Shown: piece by piece, positions 43,567 to 55,649 of the stretch | How the letters are laid out: every line of letters starts with the position of its first letter | Position numbering within the stretch: position 1 is the stretch's first letter | From: Burkholderiales bacterium RIFCSPLOWO2_02_FULL_57_36 | GTDB lineage: Bacteria; Pseudomonadota; Gammaproteobacteria; Burkholderiales; Burkholderiaceae_D | Length of the DNA stretch: 64,000 nucleotides | Assembly (NCBI GenBank): GCA_001770855.1 | Contig: MESE01000104.1 | Span: 1 to 64,000 of the forward strand | Direction of reading: 5' to 3' | Position numbers and translations under genes: made by a program | The notes under the pieces: model-generated | The model's database searches: none | Told to the model about the DNA's origin: nothing | The model's input: only the letters and a program-made list of their open reading frames with translations

Positions 43567-44357
43567 GGTTCGTCTGTTTCGGATTCCGCTTCGAATCCGC
43601 TCAATTCATCGGCACGCTCCTGCGCCGAATGCAGATCCAGGGTGCCCTCGTAAATTGATCGGCCGCAAATCACGCCTTCGATGCCTTCATCCTGCACCGC
43701 GCACAGCGCTTCGACATCCTTGATGCTGTGCACGCCGCCGGACGCGATCACTGGAATCGACATGCTTTGCGCAAGTTTGACGGTGGCCTCGATATTGATG
43801 CCGCCCATCATTCCGTCGCGGCCGATGTCGGTATAAACAATCGCTTCGCAACCATAATCCTCGAACTTGCGTGCGAGATCGATAACTTCATGGCCGGACA
43901 GCTTGCTCCAGCCATCGGTCGCAACCTTGCCGTCCTTGGCGTCCAGGCCGACTATGATTTGCCCTGGAAAGGCACTGCATGCATCATGCAGGAAGCCGGG
44001 ATTTTTGACTGCGGCGGTTCCGATGATGATGTAGCTCAGACCGTCATCCAGATAACGCTCAATGGTATCCAGGTCACGGATGCCGCCGCCCAACTGGATC
44101 GGTATCTCATCGACATCATTGGCGATCGCGAACTCGCGTACGGCCTTGATGATCGCTTTCACCGCCGGTTCATTTTTCGGTTTGCCCGCGAATGCACCGT
44201 TCAAATCGACAAGATGCAAACGTCGCGCACCTTGCATTAACCAGTGCCGTGCCATTTCGGCCGGGTCTTCGGAAAACACGGTGGCTTGATCCATATCACC
44301 TTGCTTCAGGCGCACACAATGACCGTCTTTAAGATCGATAGCAGGTATAAGCAGCAT
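43563..44357 (-). CDS. hisA: ProFAR isomerase (HisA)
   Basis: A 264-residue TIM barrel homologous to His[21 protein letters not shown] fixes the start at 44357; an upstream in-frame ATG at 44498 would add 47 non-homologous residues inside his[21 protein letters not shown] and [20 protein letters not shown] carry phosphate-binding loops and the catalytic Asp. The last 20 residues ([16 protein letters not shown]) are an acidic extension beyond the usual length of about 245. Confidence 0.96.
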   Translation of the reverse strand: MLLIPAIDLKDGHCVRLKQGDMDQATVFSEDPAEMARHWLMQGARRLHLVDLNGAFAGKPKNEPAVKAIIKAVREFAIANDVDEIPIQLGGGIRDLDTIERYLDDGLSYIIIGTAAVKNPGFLHDACSAFPGQIIVGLDAKDGKVATDGWSKLSGHEVIDLARKFEDYGCEAIVYTDIGRDGMMGGINIEATVKLAQSMSIPVIASGGVHSIKDVEALCAVQDEGIEGVICGRSIYEGTLDLHSAQERADELSGFEAESETDEP

Positions 44358-44418
44358 GGCTCGATAAGAACGTAAGTAGGTTAATAAGATGAATTGAATG
44401 ACTAAAAAACGGGATTGC

Positions 44419-45057
44419 TTATGGGTTCCAGTGTGCAAAATTTGCATACAACTGCAAACCGGCCGATGCGCTTTTTTCCGGATGAAACTGCGTTGCAAAT
44501 ATATTATCTCGTCCGACTACACTGCTGAATACATTGCCGTAGGAAGTCTCGCCGAATGTATGGGCGGACTCGACCGGCACCGCGTAATAGCTGTGGACAA
44601 AATAAAAATAACTGTTGTCGGCGATCCCGTTCCATAACGGGTGGGACATGGTTTGCCGAACACGGTTCCAGCCCATCTGAGGCACCTTGAAGCGTGAACC
44701 GTCTTCCTGCAAAGCGTCCGTGAGGGCGAAGCGCATCACTTTGCCTGGCAGCAATCCCAAACCAGGCGTATCGCCCTCTTCACTCCAATCGAACAGCATT
44801 TGTTCGCCGACGCATACGCCTAACAGCGGCTTGGAGCGCGAAGCTTCGAGCAATGCATCTTGCAAGCCTGACTCACGCAGGCAGCGCATGCAGTCAGGCA
44901 TCGCGCCCTGCCCAGGCAGTACGATCCGATCAGCCGACCGGAGTTCGGCCACTTCGCCGGAGATGCGTACATCCGCTTCAGGTGCGACATGGCGTAGCGC
45001 TTGCGCTACCGAGCGCAGATTCCCCATACCGTAATCGACTACGATGATTTTGTTCAT
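44419..45057 (-). CDS. hisH: Imidazole glycerol-phosphate synthase glutaminase subunit
   Basis: About 212 residues, class I glutamine amidotransferase. The catalytic Cys is in [12 protein letters not shown] and the His-Glu pair in [15 protein letters not shown]. Start 45057 ([20 protein letters not shown]) matches the family; a TTG four codons upstream also exists. It supplies ammonia to HisF. Confidence 0.96.
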   Translation of the reverse strand: MNKIIVVDYGMGNLRSVAQALRHVAPEADVRISGEVAELRSADRIVLPGQGAMPDCMRCLRESGLQDALLEASRSKPLLGVCVGEQMLFDWSEEGDTPGLGLLPGKVMRFALTDALQEDGSRFKVPQMGWNRVRQTMSHPLWNGIADNSYFYFVHSYYAVPVESAHTFGETSYGNVFSSVVGRDNIFATQFHPEKSASAGLQLYANFAHWNP

Positions 45058-45113
45058 GTTGAAAGTCAAACCTCAACCAAGTGAAGCGTGCGCTCGTGTT
45101 CCATTCGTTACGA

Positions 45114-45710
45114 TTACAAACTGCCTTTGGTGGACGGAATCGTGCCAGCTGCGCGCGGATCAAGTTCCGCAGCCATTCGCAGTGCGCGGCCAAATGCCTT
45201 GAACACGGTTTCGCATTGATGATGCGCATTCTCGCCGCGCAAATTATCAATATGCAAGGAAATCAGCGCATGATTGACGAAACCCTGAAAAAATTCGTGT
45301 GCCAGATCAACGTCGAAGGTGCCGATCATCGAACGCTTGAACGGCACATGAAATTCCAGTTCCGGGCGTCCGGAAAAATCGATCACCACGCGCGAGAGCG
45401 CTTCATCCAATGGTACATACGCGTGGCCATATCGACGAATGCCTTTCTTGTCGCCGATTGCTTTTGCAACCGCCTGACCAAGCGTAATGCCGACGTCCTC
45501 AACGGTGTGATGCGCATCGATATGCAGATCGCCCTTGGCGTGAATATCCAGATCGATCAATCCGTGCCGCGCGATCTGATCGAGCATGTGATCGAGGAAA
45601 GGCACTCCGGTATCCAGCTTTTGCGAACCGGTGCCGTCAAGATTGATGGCGACGCGTATTTGCGTCTCATTGGTATTGCGGGTAACTTCTGCGATTCGTG
45701 GCGTAGGCAT
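45114..45710 (-). CDS. hisB: Imidazoleglycerol-phosphate dehydratase (monofunctional)
   Basis: A 198-residue manganese enzyme without the phosphatase domain of enterobacterial HisB. Metal motifs HHTVED and [15 protein letters not shown] and the [20 protein letters not shown] segment are clear. The separate histidinol phosphatase is not in this operon. Confidence 0.97.
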   Translation of the reverse strand: MPTPRIAEVTRNTNETQIRVAINLDGTGSQKLDTGVPFLDHMLDQIARHGLIDLDIHAKGDLHIDAHHTVEDVGITLGQAVAKAIGDKKGIRRYGHAYVPLDEALSRVVIDFSGRPELEFHVPFKRSMIGTFDVDLAHEFFQGFVNHALISLHIDNLRGENAHHQCETVFKAFGRALRMAAELDPRAAGTIPSTKGSL

Positions 45711-45728
45711 ATTAGAACGATACCAAAA

Positions 45729-46817
45729 TTACGGTGCGAGAGATGCGGTCAACGCATCAAGGAACAGTCTGTTTTCTTCCGACGTACTTACGGTAATCCG
45801 TAAGCAATTATTCAGTAACGAATGCATTTTACCGACATTTTTGATCAAAACCCGATGTTCCGCCATCCGATTGGCGACTTCGTCACTATTAATGCCGGCT
45901 TTGCATAGCCGAATCAGCAAAAAATTCCCGGCTGAAGGAAAAACTTCCAGATCCGGGAATGCCGTCAGCGCAGCCGAAAGTTTGCTGCGTTCGTTGCGCA
46001 ACATCAGCGCTTGCGCGTCCAGCACGTCGTTGTGATCCAGAACGAATTCCGCCGCAGCCTGGGTCAGCACATTGATATTGTAAGGCGGACGCACTTTATC
46101 GAATTCGGCGAGTAAAGCGCTGTCAGCCGTCATATAGCCGAGCCGAATACCAGCCAGACCGAGCTTCGATACGGTGCGCATCACAATCAAATTACTGAAT
46201 TCGCGCAGGCGCGACATGAAACTGGCCTGTGCGAACGGTTGATACGCTTCGTCGACCACGACCAAGCCGGTATCGCCGACCGCGTGCAGAATTTCGACCA
46301 TATCATCGGTGTCGAATAAATTGCCGGTCGGGTTGTTCGGGTATGAAAGATAAGTCACCGCCGGCCTGTGCTGCGCGATTGCCTTCAGCATCGCATCTTT
46401 ATCCAGTGAGAAATCCGGCTTGAGCGGCACGCCAATGAATTCCAGCCCGGCAAATTGCGCCGATCTGGCATACATCACAAAACTGGGCGTGGGTGACAAT
46501 ACCTTGCCGCCCGGCTTGGCGCAGGCAGTCGAAATAATTGAAATCAGCTCGTCCGAACCATTGCCGAGCACCACATCGAAACCGGCCGGCACGCCGAGCT
46601 TTTCGCAGATTTTGGCTTTCAATGTCAGATACGACGGAACCGGATAACGGTTCAGCGCCACCTCGGCCAGACGCAGGCCCAGTTCGCTGCGCAGATGTTC
46701 CGGCAGCGCGCATGGATTTTCCATCGCGTCGAGTTTCACGTATCCGGTAGCATCCGGTACATGATAGGCAGCCAGTGCTCGGATCTCGGGGCGAATGGTA
46801 TTTTCAATCAGGGACAT
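45729..46817 (-). CDS. hisC: Histidinol-phosphate aminotransferase
   Basis: A 362-residue fold-type I PLP enzyme. [30 protein letters not shown] (Asp, Tyr) and [20 protein letters not shown] with the PLP Lys are visible. It transfers an amino group to imidazole-acetol phosphate. It starts 21 bases after the inserted DNA methyltransferase gene. Confidence 0.96.
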   Translation of the reverse strand: MSLIENTIRPEIRALAAYHVPDATGYVKLDAMENPCALPEHLRSELGLRLAEVALNRYPVPSYLTLKAKICEKLGVPAGFDVVLGNGSDELISIISTACAKPGGKVLSPTPSFVMYARSAQFAGLEFIGVPLKPDFSLDKDAMLKAIAQHRPAVTYLSYPNNPTGNLFDTDDMVEILHAVGDTGLVVVDEAYQPFAQASFMSRLREFSNLIVMRTVSKLGLAGIRLGYMTADSALLAEFDKVRPPYNINVLTQAAAEFVLDHNDVLDAQALMLRNERSKLSAALTAFPDLEVFPSAGNFLLIRLCKAGINSDEVANRMAEHRVLIKNVGKMHSLLNNCLRITVSTSEENRLFLDALTASLAP

Positions 46818-46838
46818 AATAACCGCGGCCGTGCATTG

Positions 46839-47741
46839 CTATAAAAAAGTGAGTGTTTGCTGATCAGAATCGGGTTGTGTTTTCTCCAGATCTTTTTTCT
46901 TTTTCCTGTCTCTTTTGCCTTTTGCAATGTCGGTGATTTTGGCCCGCACCGGCTCTGACGGCTGATTACTCTGTACTGTCAATTGCCCCTCGGGCGAGGC
47001 GAGCCGGCGCGTGACGATCTCGCAATAAGATGGGTTTAATTCGAAGCCGACAAAATTGCGCCCGCAACGCTGTGCTGCAACCGCCGTCGTGCCAGTGCCC
47101 ATGAACGGATCAAGAATGACGCCGCCCGGTGGACAGGATGCTTTCACCATTCGCTCGACAATTTCCAGAGGTTTTTGCGTCGGATGATCGGCACGCTCCG
47201 GATCCTCCTTATGGATGCGCGACACGCTCCACAGGTCTTTCGGGTTGTAGCCGATTTCCAGCCATTTGGCGCCGACGAAAATCGAACGCGAGCGCGCCTT
47301 TTTGGTTTCCGCATCGTACGGGATACGAATCGCGTCGAGATCAAAATAATAACCCTTTTGCTTCGCGAAAAATCCGATCGTGTCATGCACCGAGGTATAG
47401 CTGCGCGTGCTGCCCCCCATCGACGGCACACGCCGATCCCAGATGATTTCGTTGATCATCGTCATGCGCTGCTTCAGCATCACGAAGATTTCCGGCGAAT
47501 AGCGCCACGTCAAAAAAATGTAGAGGCTACCCGTCGGTTTTAGCTTTGGCAACGCGGTATCGATCCACTGTTCGGTCCAACGCAGATAGGCAGCCGAGTC
47601 CAATTTATCCGAATCGTTACCGTAATCCTTGCCCAGACCATAAGGCGGATCGGCGATCAGCAAATCGATGGTTCCGTCAGGAATACGACTAATTCCTTGC
47701 AGCACATCTTCGCAATAAATGCGATTCAGCCACGCGGTCAT
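46839..47741 (-). CDS. Orphan beta-class DNA adenine/cytosine-N4 methyltransferase
   Basis: About 300 residues from ATG 47741, ten bases after the hisD stop; an upstream in-frame start would overlap hisD. Catalytic motif IV is DPPY (31-34) and the SAM-binding motif I is DPFMGTGTT (211-219), preceded by HPTQKP. Motif IV before motif I defines the beta class (CcrM/HinfI/RsrI-like). The tail is Lys-rich (GKRDRKKKKDLEKT). No restriction endonuclease is nearby, so it looks regulatory or solitary. The target site cannot be read. The gene sits within the his operon, between hisD and hisC. Confidence 0.92.
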   Translation of the reverse strand: MTAWLNRIYCEDVLQGISRIPDGTIDLLIADPPYGLGKDYGNDSDKLDSAAYLRWTEQWIDTALPKLKPTGSLYIFLTWRYSPEIFVMLKQRMTMINEIIWDRRVPSMGGSTRSYTSVHDTIGFFAKQKGYYFDLDAIRIPYDAETKKARSRSIFVGAKWLEIGYNPKDLWSVSRIHKEDPERADHPTQKPLEIVERMVKASCPPGGVILDPFMGTGTTAVAAQRCGRNFVGFELNPSYCEIVTRRLASPEGQLTVQSNQPSEPVRAKITDIAKGKRDRKKKKDLEKTQPDSDQQTLTFL

Positions 47742-47751
47742 TGAATGGCGC

Positions 47752-49065
47752 TCATTTGAGCCGATACTCCGCTGACCTGGCATGCGCCTGCAAACCTTCG
47801 CCATGCGCGAGTTCGGCGGCCACTTTACCCAAGGTTTGCGCGCCTGCTTGGCTCACATGGATAATGCTGGATCGTTTCTGGAAATCGTATACCCCCAGCG
47901 GCGACGAAAACCGCGCGGTACGCGACGTCGGCAGTACGTGATTGGGACCGGCACAATAATCACCCAATGACTCGGATGAAAATCGCCCGAGAAAAACCGC
48001 GCCGGCGTGACGCACCCGATCCGCCCATTGCTGCGGATTTTCGGTCGAAATCTCCAGGTGTTCCGCCGCAATTTGATTGGCGATCTCGCAAGCTTGTTCC
48101 AGGTCGCGCACCTTGATCAACGCTCCACGATCGACCAGAGAAGTACGAATCACCTCCTTGCGCGGCATCGCGTCGAGCTGGCGATTGATGCTGGCCTCCA
48201 CCTGCGCGATGTAATCGGCATCGGGGCACAGCAGGATCGATTGCGCCAATTCATCATGCTCGGCTTGGGAAAACAAATCCATCGCAATCCAGTCCGGATT
48301 GGTGGTGCCGTCGCAAATAATCAGGATTTCCGATGGACCGGCAATCATGTCGATGCCGACAATGCCGAACACGCGGCGCTTGGCGGCCGCCACATAGGCA
48401 TTGCCGGGACCGACAATTTTATCCACCGCCGGAACGGTCGCTGTGCCATACGCCAATGCGCCGATCGCCTGCGCGCCGCCGATGGTGAACACCCGATCGA
48501 CGCCGGCAATTGCTGCAGCCGCCAGCACCAGCTCGTTTTTTACGCCGCCGGGCGTGGGCACCACCATGATGATTTCCTGCACGCCGGCTACTTTCGCCGG
48601 GATTGCATTCATCAATACCGATGACGGATAAGCCGCCTTGCCGCCGGGGACATAGATCCCGACCCGGTCGACCGGCGTGACCTTCTGCCCCAGTACCGTG
48701 CCATCGGCTTCGGTATAGGTAAACCCGCTGGAACCGCATTCCTGTTTTTGCCGCTCGTGATAAGCGCGCACCCGATCAGCTGCTGTTTGCAGGGCCGCAT
48801 GACGTGCCGGCGAAAGCTGCCTCAATGTCGCCTGTAACTCTTCGCGCTTGATCTCAAGAGCCGCTACGCTGGTTACGTTGACACGGTCGAACTGAGCGGT
48901 GTATTCCAGCACCGCGGTATCGCCACGCAGCTTGACGTCGGCCAGAATGCGCGCAGCGGTATGGTCGATCGCTTCATCTTCACCCGACTCAAACGCCAGC
49001 ACGGCATTCAGTTGTGCTGTGAATCCCGGATCGGATGAATCAAGTTTTCGTATTTGAATTGCCAT
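47752..49065 (-). CDS. hisD: Histidinol dehydrogenase
   Basis: A 437-residue zinc enzyme that makes the last two oxidations to histidine. [40 protein letters not shown] and SQAEHDE plus [20 protein letters not shown] (catalytic His) are the family signatures. It follows hisG after 32 bases. Confidence 0.97.
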   Translation of the reverse strand: MAIQIRKLDSSDPGFTAQLNAVLAFESGEDEAIDHTAARILADVKLRGDTAVLEYTAQFDRVNVTSVAALEIKREELQATLRQLSPARHAALQTAADRVRAYHERQKQECGSSGFTYTEADGTVLGQKVTPVDRVGIYVPGGKAAYPSSVLMNAIPAKVAGVQEIIMVVPTPGGVKNELVLAAAAIAGVDRVFTIGGAQAIGALAYGTATVPAVDKIVGPGNAYVAAAKRRVFGIVGIDMIAGPSEILIICDGTTNPDWIAMDLFSQAEHDELAQSILLCPDADYIAQVEASINRQLDAMPRKEVIRTSLVDRGALIKVRDLEQACEIANQIAAEHLEISTENPQQWADRVRHAGAVFLGRFSSESLGDYCAGPNHVLPTSRTARFSSPLGVYDFQKRSSIIHVSQAGAQTLGKVAAELAHGEGLQAHARSAEYRLK

Positions 49066-49097
49066 GTTTTTTCATCCAGGCGACGGCAGTTTTGCGG

Positions 49098-51017
<1,920 letters not shown>

Positions 51018-51030
51018 TCAGCATTCTTCA

Positions 51031-51267
51031 TCATTGTTGGAATTCTTCCGGGGTCAGGGTTTTCATCGATAGCGCATGAATTTCTTGCCGCATGCGATCG
51101 CCCAGTGCGGCATACACCAATTGATGCCGTTGAATCAAACGCTTGCCTGCGAATGCATTCGACACGATCACGGCATTGAAATGCTGCCCATCTCCTTCGA
51201 CTTCAAGATGGGTGCAGTCAAGCTCGGCGGCAATATAGCTTTTAACCAGTTCTGGGGTGGGCAACAC
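51031..51267 (-). CDS. ibaG: BolA-family protein IbaG
   Basis: A 78-residue protein upstream of murA, the standard position of ibaG (yrbA). GDGQHFNAVIVSNAFAGKRL, IQRHQLVYAALGDRM carries the BolA His and helix motif. BolA-like proteins partner with monothiol glutaredoxins in iron-sulfur handling. Confidence 0.93.
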   Translation of the reverse strand: MLPTPELVKSYIAAELDCTHLEVEGDGQHFNAVIVSNAFAGKRLIQRHQLVYAALGDRMRQEIHALSMKTLTPEEFQQ

Positions 51268-51325
51268 GATTTTTGCCTTTAAGTGTAATTAGACGAATCA
51301 AAAAGCGGCGCATCAGCCAGCTTAA

Positions 51326-52081
51326 TCAGTGACGCAGCTTGTAGCCGCTCTTTAGTAATTGGACCGCCAGCCAGGCGAGTACGGTAAAAAATACAGTGAC
51401 GATAGCAAAGCTCATCATCGGGTCGACATCGGATTGGCCGAAAAATCCATAACGGAAACCATCAATCATATAAAAAAACGGGTTCATATGCGATACCGCC
51501 TGCCAAAACGGTGGCAACGAGTGTATCGAATAAAACACGCCGGACAGAAAGGTTGCAGGCATGATCAAAAAATTCTGGAACGCGGCCAATTGATCGAATT
51601 TTTCAGCCCAGATGCCTGCTATCAAGCCCATCGTACCGAGAATGGCCGCCCCCAGGAGCGCGAAAACCGCAATCCACCAAGGTGCGGCAAATGACAAATC
51701 CGCAAACCATGCCGTGATCAGGAACACGCCTGCGCCCACGGTCAACCCGCGCACCACCGCAGCCAATACATAGGCACCGAACAGTTCCCAATGCGACAGC
51801 GGCGGCAACAATACAAAAACCAGATTGCCGGTGATCTTGGATTGAATCAGCGACGATGACGAGTTGGCAAACGCATTTTGCAACACGCTCATCATCACCA
51901 GGCCGGGAACCAGAAACGCTGTGTATTTCACGCCAGGATACACTTGCACCCGTTCCTCCAGCACATGACCGAACACCAACAGATACAGCATGGCCGTCAC
52001 GATCGGCGCGGTCAGCGTCTGTGTCGCAACCTTCCAGAAACGCAGCACCTCCTTGTAAAACAAGGTCTGGAAGCCGATCAT
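51326..52081 (-). CDS. ABC-2 type exporter permease (YadH-like)
   Basis: A 251-residue membrane protein with six segments. LVPGLVMMSVLQNAFANSSS and GVFYSIHSLPPFWQAVSHMN are the ABC-2 permease signatures. It pairs with the ATPase whose stop it overlaps by four bases. The cargo is unknown. Confidence 0.92.
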   Translation of the reverse strand: MIGFQTLFYKEVLRFWKVATQTLTAPIVTAMLYLLVFGHVLEERVQVYPGVKYTAFLVPGLVMMSVLQNAFANSSSSLIQSKITGNLVFVLLPPLSHWELFGAYVLAAVVRGLTVGAGVFLITAWFADLSFAAPWWIAVFALLGAAILGTMGLIAGIWAEKFDQLAAFQNFLIMPATFLSGVFYSIHSLPPFWQAVSHMNPFFYMIDGFRYGFFGQSDVDPMMSFAIVTVFFTVLAWLAVQLLKSGYKLRH

Positions 52082-52989
52082 TTTTCGCCTTCCATGATCT
52101 GGATGAATACATCTTCCAGATCCGCCTGGTGCAACTGCATATCTTCAATCACGACACCGGATTCCCGCAACTTCCCGAGAATAGGCTCAACCTCGGCATA
52201 GTCGTTCACGCGCAGCGTGTACTTATTCCCCATTGTCAATTCATCGGGATGCGAGACCAATGACCTCAGGCCATCCGGCAACGCACCCTCTGCCAGGCGC
52301 ACTACCAGTTGCGAACCGGAGATGCGCCTGACCAGGGCAGCGGTTGAATCAAGCGCGACGATGTTACCCGACTTGAGCATTGCGACGCGGTTGCATAGTG
52401 CTTGCGCCTCTTCCAGATAATGCGTGGTCAAAACGACCGTATGCCCTTCACGATTCAAGCCTGCGACAAATTTCCACAAGGTTTGGCGTAATTCCACGTC
52501 CACGCCCGCGGTCGGTTCGTCAAGCACGATGACCGGCGGCTTGTGCACCAGGGCTTGCGCCACCAGTACGCGTCGTTTCATGCCTCCCGACAGCGCACGC
52601 ATGTTGACGTCGGCTTTGTTGGTCAAATCGAGATGGTGCATCACCTCGTCGATCCATTGATCGTTTTTCTTCAACCCGAAGTAGCCGGATTGCATGCGCA
52701 AGGTTTCGCGAACGGTAAAAAACGGATCGAAGACCAACTCCTGAGGCACGACGCCAAGAAGCTTGCGTGCTTGCCGGTACTCGGCAACCACGTCGTGTCC
52801 GTGAATCGATACATGACCCGAATCAGCGCGACTTAACCCGGCGATGATCGAGATCAGCGTGGTTTTTCCGGCACCGTTCGGTCCAAGCAAACCAAAAAAC
52901 TCGCCTTCTTCAATCGATAGGGAAACGCCGCCCAGCGCCCTGAGCGCGCCATAGCGTTTTTCGACATTCGTGATCTGGATTGCAGCCAT
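52078..52989 (-). CDS. ABC-2 type exporter ATP-binding protein (YadG-like)
   Basis: About 303 residues. Walker A GPNGAGKTT, signature ALSGGMKRRVLVAQALVHKP, Walker B VIVLDEPTAGVD and the H-loop VVLTTHYLEEAQ are present. Start 52989 (MAAIQITNVEKRYGALRALG) is more likely than one five codons upstream. It lies between mlaB and ibaG, the common arrangement in this order. The 53005-53212 gap before mlaB shows no clear signal. Confidence 0.93.
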   Translation of the reverse strand: MAAIQITNVEKRYGALRALGGVSLSIEEGEFFGLLGPNGAGKTTLISIIAGLSRADSGHVSIHGHDVVAEYRQARKLLGVVPQELVFDPFFTVRETLRMQSGYFGLKKNDQWIDEVMHHLDLTNKADVNMRALSGGMKRRVLVAQALVHKPPVIVLDEPTAGVDVELRQTLWKFVAGLNREGHTVVLTTHYLEEAQALCNRVAMLKSGNIVALDSTAALVRRISGSQLVVRLAEGALPDGLRSLVSHPDELTMGNKYTLRVNDYAEVEPILGKLRESGVVIEDMQLHQADLEDVFIQIMEGEK

Positions 52990-53212
52990 GCTGGCTCGGT
53001 GCACACTTTACGCAGAGTTGGCCGCAGGAGTTTGTTTCTTTAAGAGCGGCTAACAAAATGAAGCAAAGCGGTTCTGAGCCAGTGCAACATCCTCAGAATC
53101 ATTTTATTAGACGCTCTAAGCAAACCCGTTGGCGAAAGCCCCTGATTATATGGGATTTCCAGCCTTCAGACCCGACAACAAAGACTGGAATGGAAGAGGT
53201 CCGACCGAAGCG

Positions 53213-53473
53213 TCAGTGCTGATGCAGCAGCTCAGCTACATCATATAGCTCGGCGAGGCTTCGCAGGTTAGCGGGAGCATTCCTGAATGTCAGCGAAGCG
53301 CCCCGATCAAGTGCGGCGCGACGCCATGCGACCATAGTGGCGACGGCCGCTGAATCAACCACCGTCAGTTGCGCAAGGTCGATTTCCGTTTGCCCATTTT
53401 CTATCGCGGACAAACCGGCATCCAATGCGGTCTTGGCATTATTGACGGTCAGCGTGAGAGTCGGCCGAAACAT
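53213..53473 (-). CDS. mlaB: STAS-domain protein MlaB
   Basis: An 86-residue STAS domain: IDLAQLTVVDSAAVATMVAW contains the conserved 'D.sa.a.l..w' segment. MlaB binds the MlaF ATPase and is needed for the phospholipid-trafficking complex. It starts five bases after the mlaC stop. Confidence 0.9.
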   Translation of the reverse strand: MFRPTLTLTVNNAKTALDAGLSAIENGQTEIDLAQLTVVDSAAVATMVAWRRAALDRGASLTFRNAPANLRSLAELYDVAELLHQH

Positions 53474-53478
53474 ATCGA

Positions 53479-54129
53479 TTACCGGGAACGTTTCGGGCCT
53501 TTGGCTGCGCTTGCAGCGAGTTTGGCGTTCCTGTCCGATAGAGCCTTGATCAAACCATCGATACCGCCCTTGCTGATTTCGGCAGCAAAATTACCCTTGT
53601 AAGTCTCGACCAACCAGGCACCCAGCACATTGACATCATAGATTTTCCACTCGGAGTCGGTTTTTGCCAATCGGTAGTTCAGCTGAATCGGCTCGCCGCG
53701 CGATTGCACAACTTGAGAACGGACTTCGACCTCGGTGTCGGCTGGGCTTGCTCGCAAGGGCTTGAATTCCAGCTTTTGATCCTTGACCTGGGAAATTGCA
53801 CCTGAATAGGTGTATACCAGCAGGCTGCGGAACTCGCGAGTCAGATCCTTTTGCTGCTCCGGGGTTGCCTCGCGCCAGAATCGGCCTGCTGCCAACGCGG
53901 TCATACGCGCAAAATCAACATGCGGAAGAATTTTTTCTTCTACCAAGCCCAAGATACGCTGGTTATTCCCAGCCTGAATTTCTTGATCTTGCTTGGCTAT
54001 ATCAAGCACTTCTTGACTGATGCGCTTGACAAGTGCTTCCGGTCCCTCCTGCTGCGCAGCGGCATAACCTGCGAAGGCCAAGGTTCCCAAAGCAAGGGTG
54101 GCAAAAAGCAATTTTTTTAATATATTCAT
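53479..54129 (-). CDS. mlaC: Periplasmic phospholipid-binding protein MlaC
   Basis: A 216-residue protein with a signal peptide (LLFATLALGTLAFAGYAAAQ). The Tol-tolerance/MlaC domain shows MTALAAGRFWREATPEQQKD and LLVYTYSGAISQVKDQ. It carries phospholipids between MlaA at the outer membrane and the MlaFEDB complex. It follows mlaA after 32 bases. Confidence 0.94.
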   Translation of the reverse strand: MNILKKLLFATLALGTLAFAGYAAAQQEGPEALVKRISQEVLDIAKQDQEIQAGNNQRILGLVEEKILPHVDFARMTALAAGRFWREATPEQQKDLTREFRSLLVYTYSGAISQVKDQKLEFKPLRASPADTEVEVRSQVVQSRGEPIQLNYRLAKTDSEWKIYDVNVLGAWLVETYKGNFAAEISKGGIDGLIKALSDRNAKLAASAAKGPKRSR

Positions 54130-54161
54130 AATTTTCTTGAATAAATAATCAAGGCGAGTAT

Positions 54162-55103
54162 TTATTCGATGCTAAAGGTTGGTTGATTTTGGTTGAATGA
54201 CATTGAAGGCGTCATCCTATCCGAAGTCGCGCTTTTTTGTTGCAAGCCTTGTTCGTCCGGCAAGCCGCCTTGGTCGACTGCGTGTTGCACCTCATTCGGG
54301 TTATGCGCAATGAGTTCCGTGGCTGGCGTCGGTGACTGTACAGCCGCAACCGTACCTTGATAGTCCTGATCGAATGAAGCCGGTATATGGTTCAGGCTGG
54401 ACTCATCATCACGCCGAGACTCTCGAGACCCGCCGTCATTGACGTTATTCTCACGGCGCTGCAAAAACCCGTCCCGTATAAACTCATACCGATCGAGCGC
54501 TGCGTCTTCAATCAAATTGGTAGCATCCAGCACTGCCGCACGCTGATCGATGACACGCAACAATGCCCCCATATTGCGCACATGAACCGGAGATTTGTAG
54601 CTCCAAAGATCGCCATGCACATCGACCGGCAACGCCAGACTGTCGCGCATCGTCGTCGGCCCCAGAAAGGGCAATACGACATACGGTCCGGATGCAATGC
54701 CCCATACGCCCAAGGTCTGTCCGAAATCTTCTTTATGCTTGGTCATTCCGGCATTGGCTCCGATATCGATCAAGCCGCCCAGACCGAAGGTGCTATTGAC
54801 AGCCACGCGCATTACATCGGTAAAGCCGTCAGCCATCTTGCCTTGCAGTAAATTATTGGCTGCCGTCCAGACGTCGCCAATATTGCCGAAAAAATTTCCG
54901 ACCGCGATTTGAACAAACGTGGGCAATATATTCTGATAAGCCGTCGCCGCCGGCTTCAATGCCGCTTGGTCGATCGCGTCATTGAAGCTGAACATCGCAC
55001 GGTTGAAACCCTCAAGGGGATCGCGCGGATTATTACTGGTGGCGCAACCGGCCAAGGCGATCGCAATTGCGAATACACTTATGCCGCGCCTGAAATCATT
55101 CAT
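54162..55103 (-). CDS. mlaA: Outer-membrane lipoprotein MlaA (VacJ)
   Basis: A 313-residue lipoprotein: signal ISVFAIAIALAGC with the lipobox Cys at 19, then NPRDPLEGFNRAMFSFNDAI, GNFFGNIGDVWTAANNLLQG and DFGQTLGVWGIASGPYVVLP, all MlaA hallmarks. It removes misplaced phospholipids from the outer leaflet. The about 90-residue C-terminal tail is low-complexity. Start overlaps the mlaD stop by four bases. Confidence 0.95.
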   Translation of the reverse strand: MNDFRRGISVFAIAIALAGCATSNNPRDPLEGFNRAMFSFNDAIDQAALKPAATAYQNILPTFVQIAVGNFFGNIGDVWTAANNLLQGKMADGFTDVMRVAVNSTFGLGGLIDIGANAGMTKHKEDFGQTLGVWGIASGPYVVLPFLGPTTMRDSLALPVDVHGDLWSYKSPVHVRNMGALLRVIDQRAAVLDATNLIEDAALDRYEFIRDGFLQRRENNVNDGGSRESRRDDESSLNHIPASFDQDYQGTVAAVQSPTPATELIAHNPNEVQHAVDQGGLPDEQGLQQKSATSDRMTPSMSFNQNQPTFSIE

Positions 55104-55576
55104 TTGTTGCTGTCCTCTTGTCCTTCAGCTGCCTTGCTGAACAGAAATTGACTGATCAGGTTTTCCAGCACGAGCGCCGACTGGGTCATTTTTATGCTGT
55201 CTCCGGCCGCCAGATTATTGGTATCGCCACCAGCCTCAAGCCCAATGTATTGCTCTCCCAGCAGTCCCGACGTCAAAATCTTTGCCGATGTATCTTTTGG
55301 AAATTTGTAATCATTTTGCAACTGCAAGGTCACCACCGCCTGAAAAGTTTTATCGTCAAATTTAATATGCTCGACCCGGCCAATGACCACACCCGCGCTT
55401 TTTACCGGAGCGCGCGGTTTCAAGCCACCGATATTGTCGAACTTGGTAATGACAGCATAAGTCCGCTCAAATGAAAGTGAACTCATGTTGCCTGCTTTCA
55501 TTGCCAAAAACAGCAGCGCTACCGCGCCTGACAATACAAACAAACCAACCCATAAGTCTAATGATTTTCGTTGCAT
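55100..55576 (-). CDS. mlaD: MCE-domain protein MlaD
   Basis: A 158-residue protein with one membrane helix (LWVGLFVLSGAVALLFLAMK) and one MCE domain (FDNIGGLKPRAPVKSAGVVI, SGLLGEQYIGLEAGG). Start 55576 gives the typical MxRKSLDLWVG N-terminus and GGGT-type site; an earlier in-frame start adds 20 unrelated residues. It forms the hexameric periplasmic ring of the Mla transporter. Confidence 0.95.
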   Translation of the reverse strand: MQRKSLDLWVGLFVLSGAVALLFLAMKAGNMSSLSFERTYAVITKFDNIGGLKPRAPVKSAGVVIGRVEHIKFDDKTFQAVVTLQLQNDYKFPKDTSAKILTSGLLGEQYIGLEAGGDTNNLAAGDSIKMTQSALVLENLISQFLFSKAAEGQEDSNK

Positions 55577-55649
55577 AACCCGATACCCTAAATATGGGAT
55601 GTGAAGCTTTTTTAAGCTAAAAACCTGATGAAACAAGTTACGCGTTTAT

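Noticed and set aside
42826-43653. 275-codon plus-strand open frame across hisF and hisA
   Set aside because: It is a shadow of the highly conserved hisF/hisA coding strand with no recognisable domain.
53037-53212. Possible gene in the gap between the ABC ATPase and mlaB
   Set aside because: The only frames are short, without a ribosome site or recognisable similarity.
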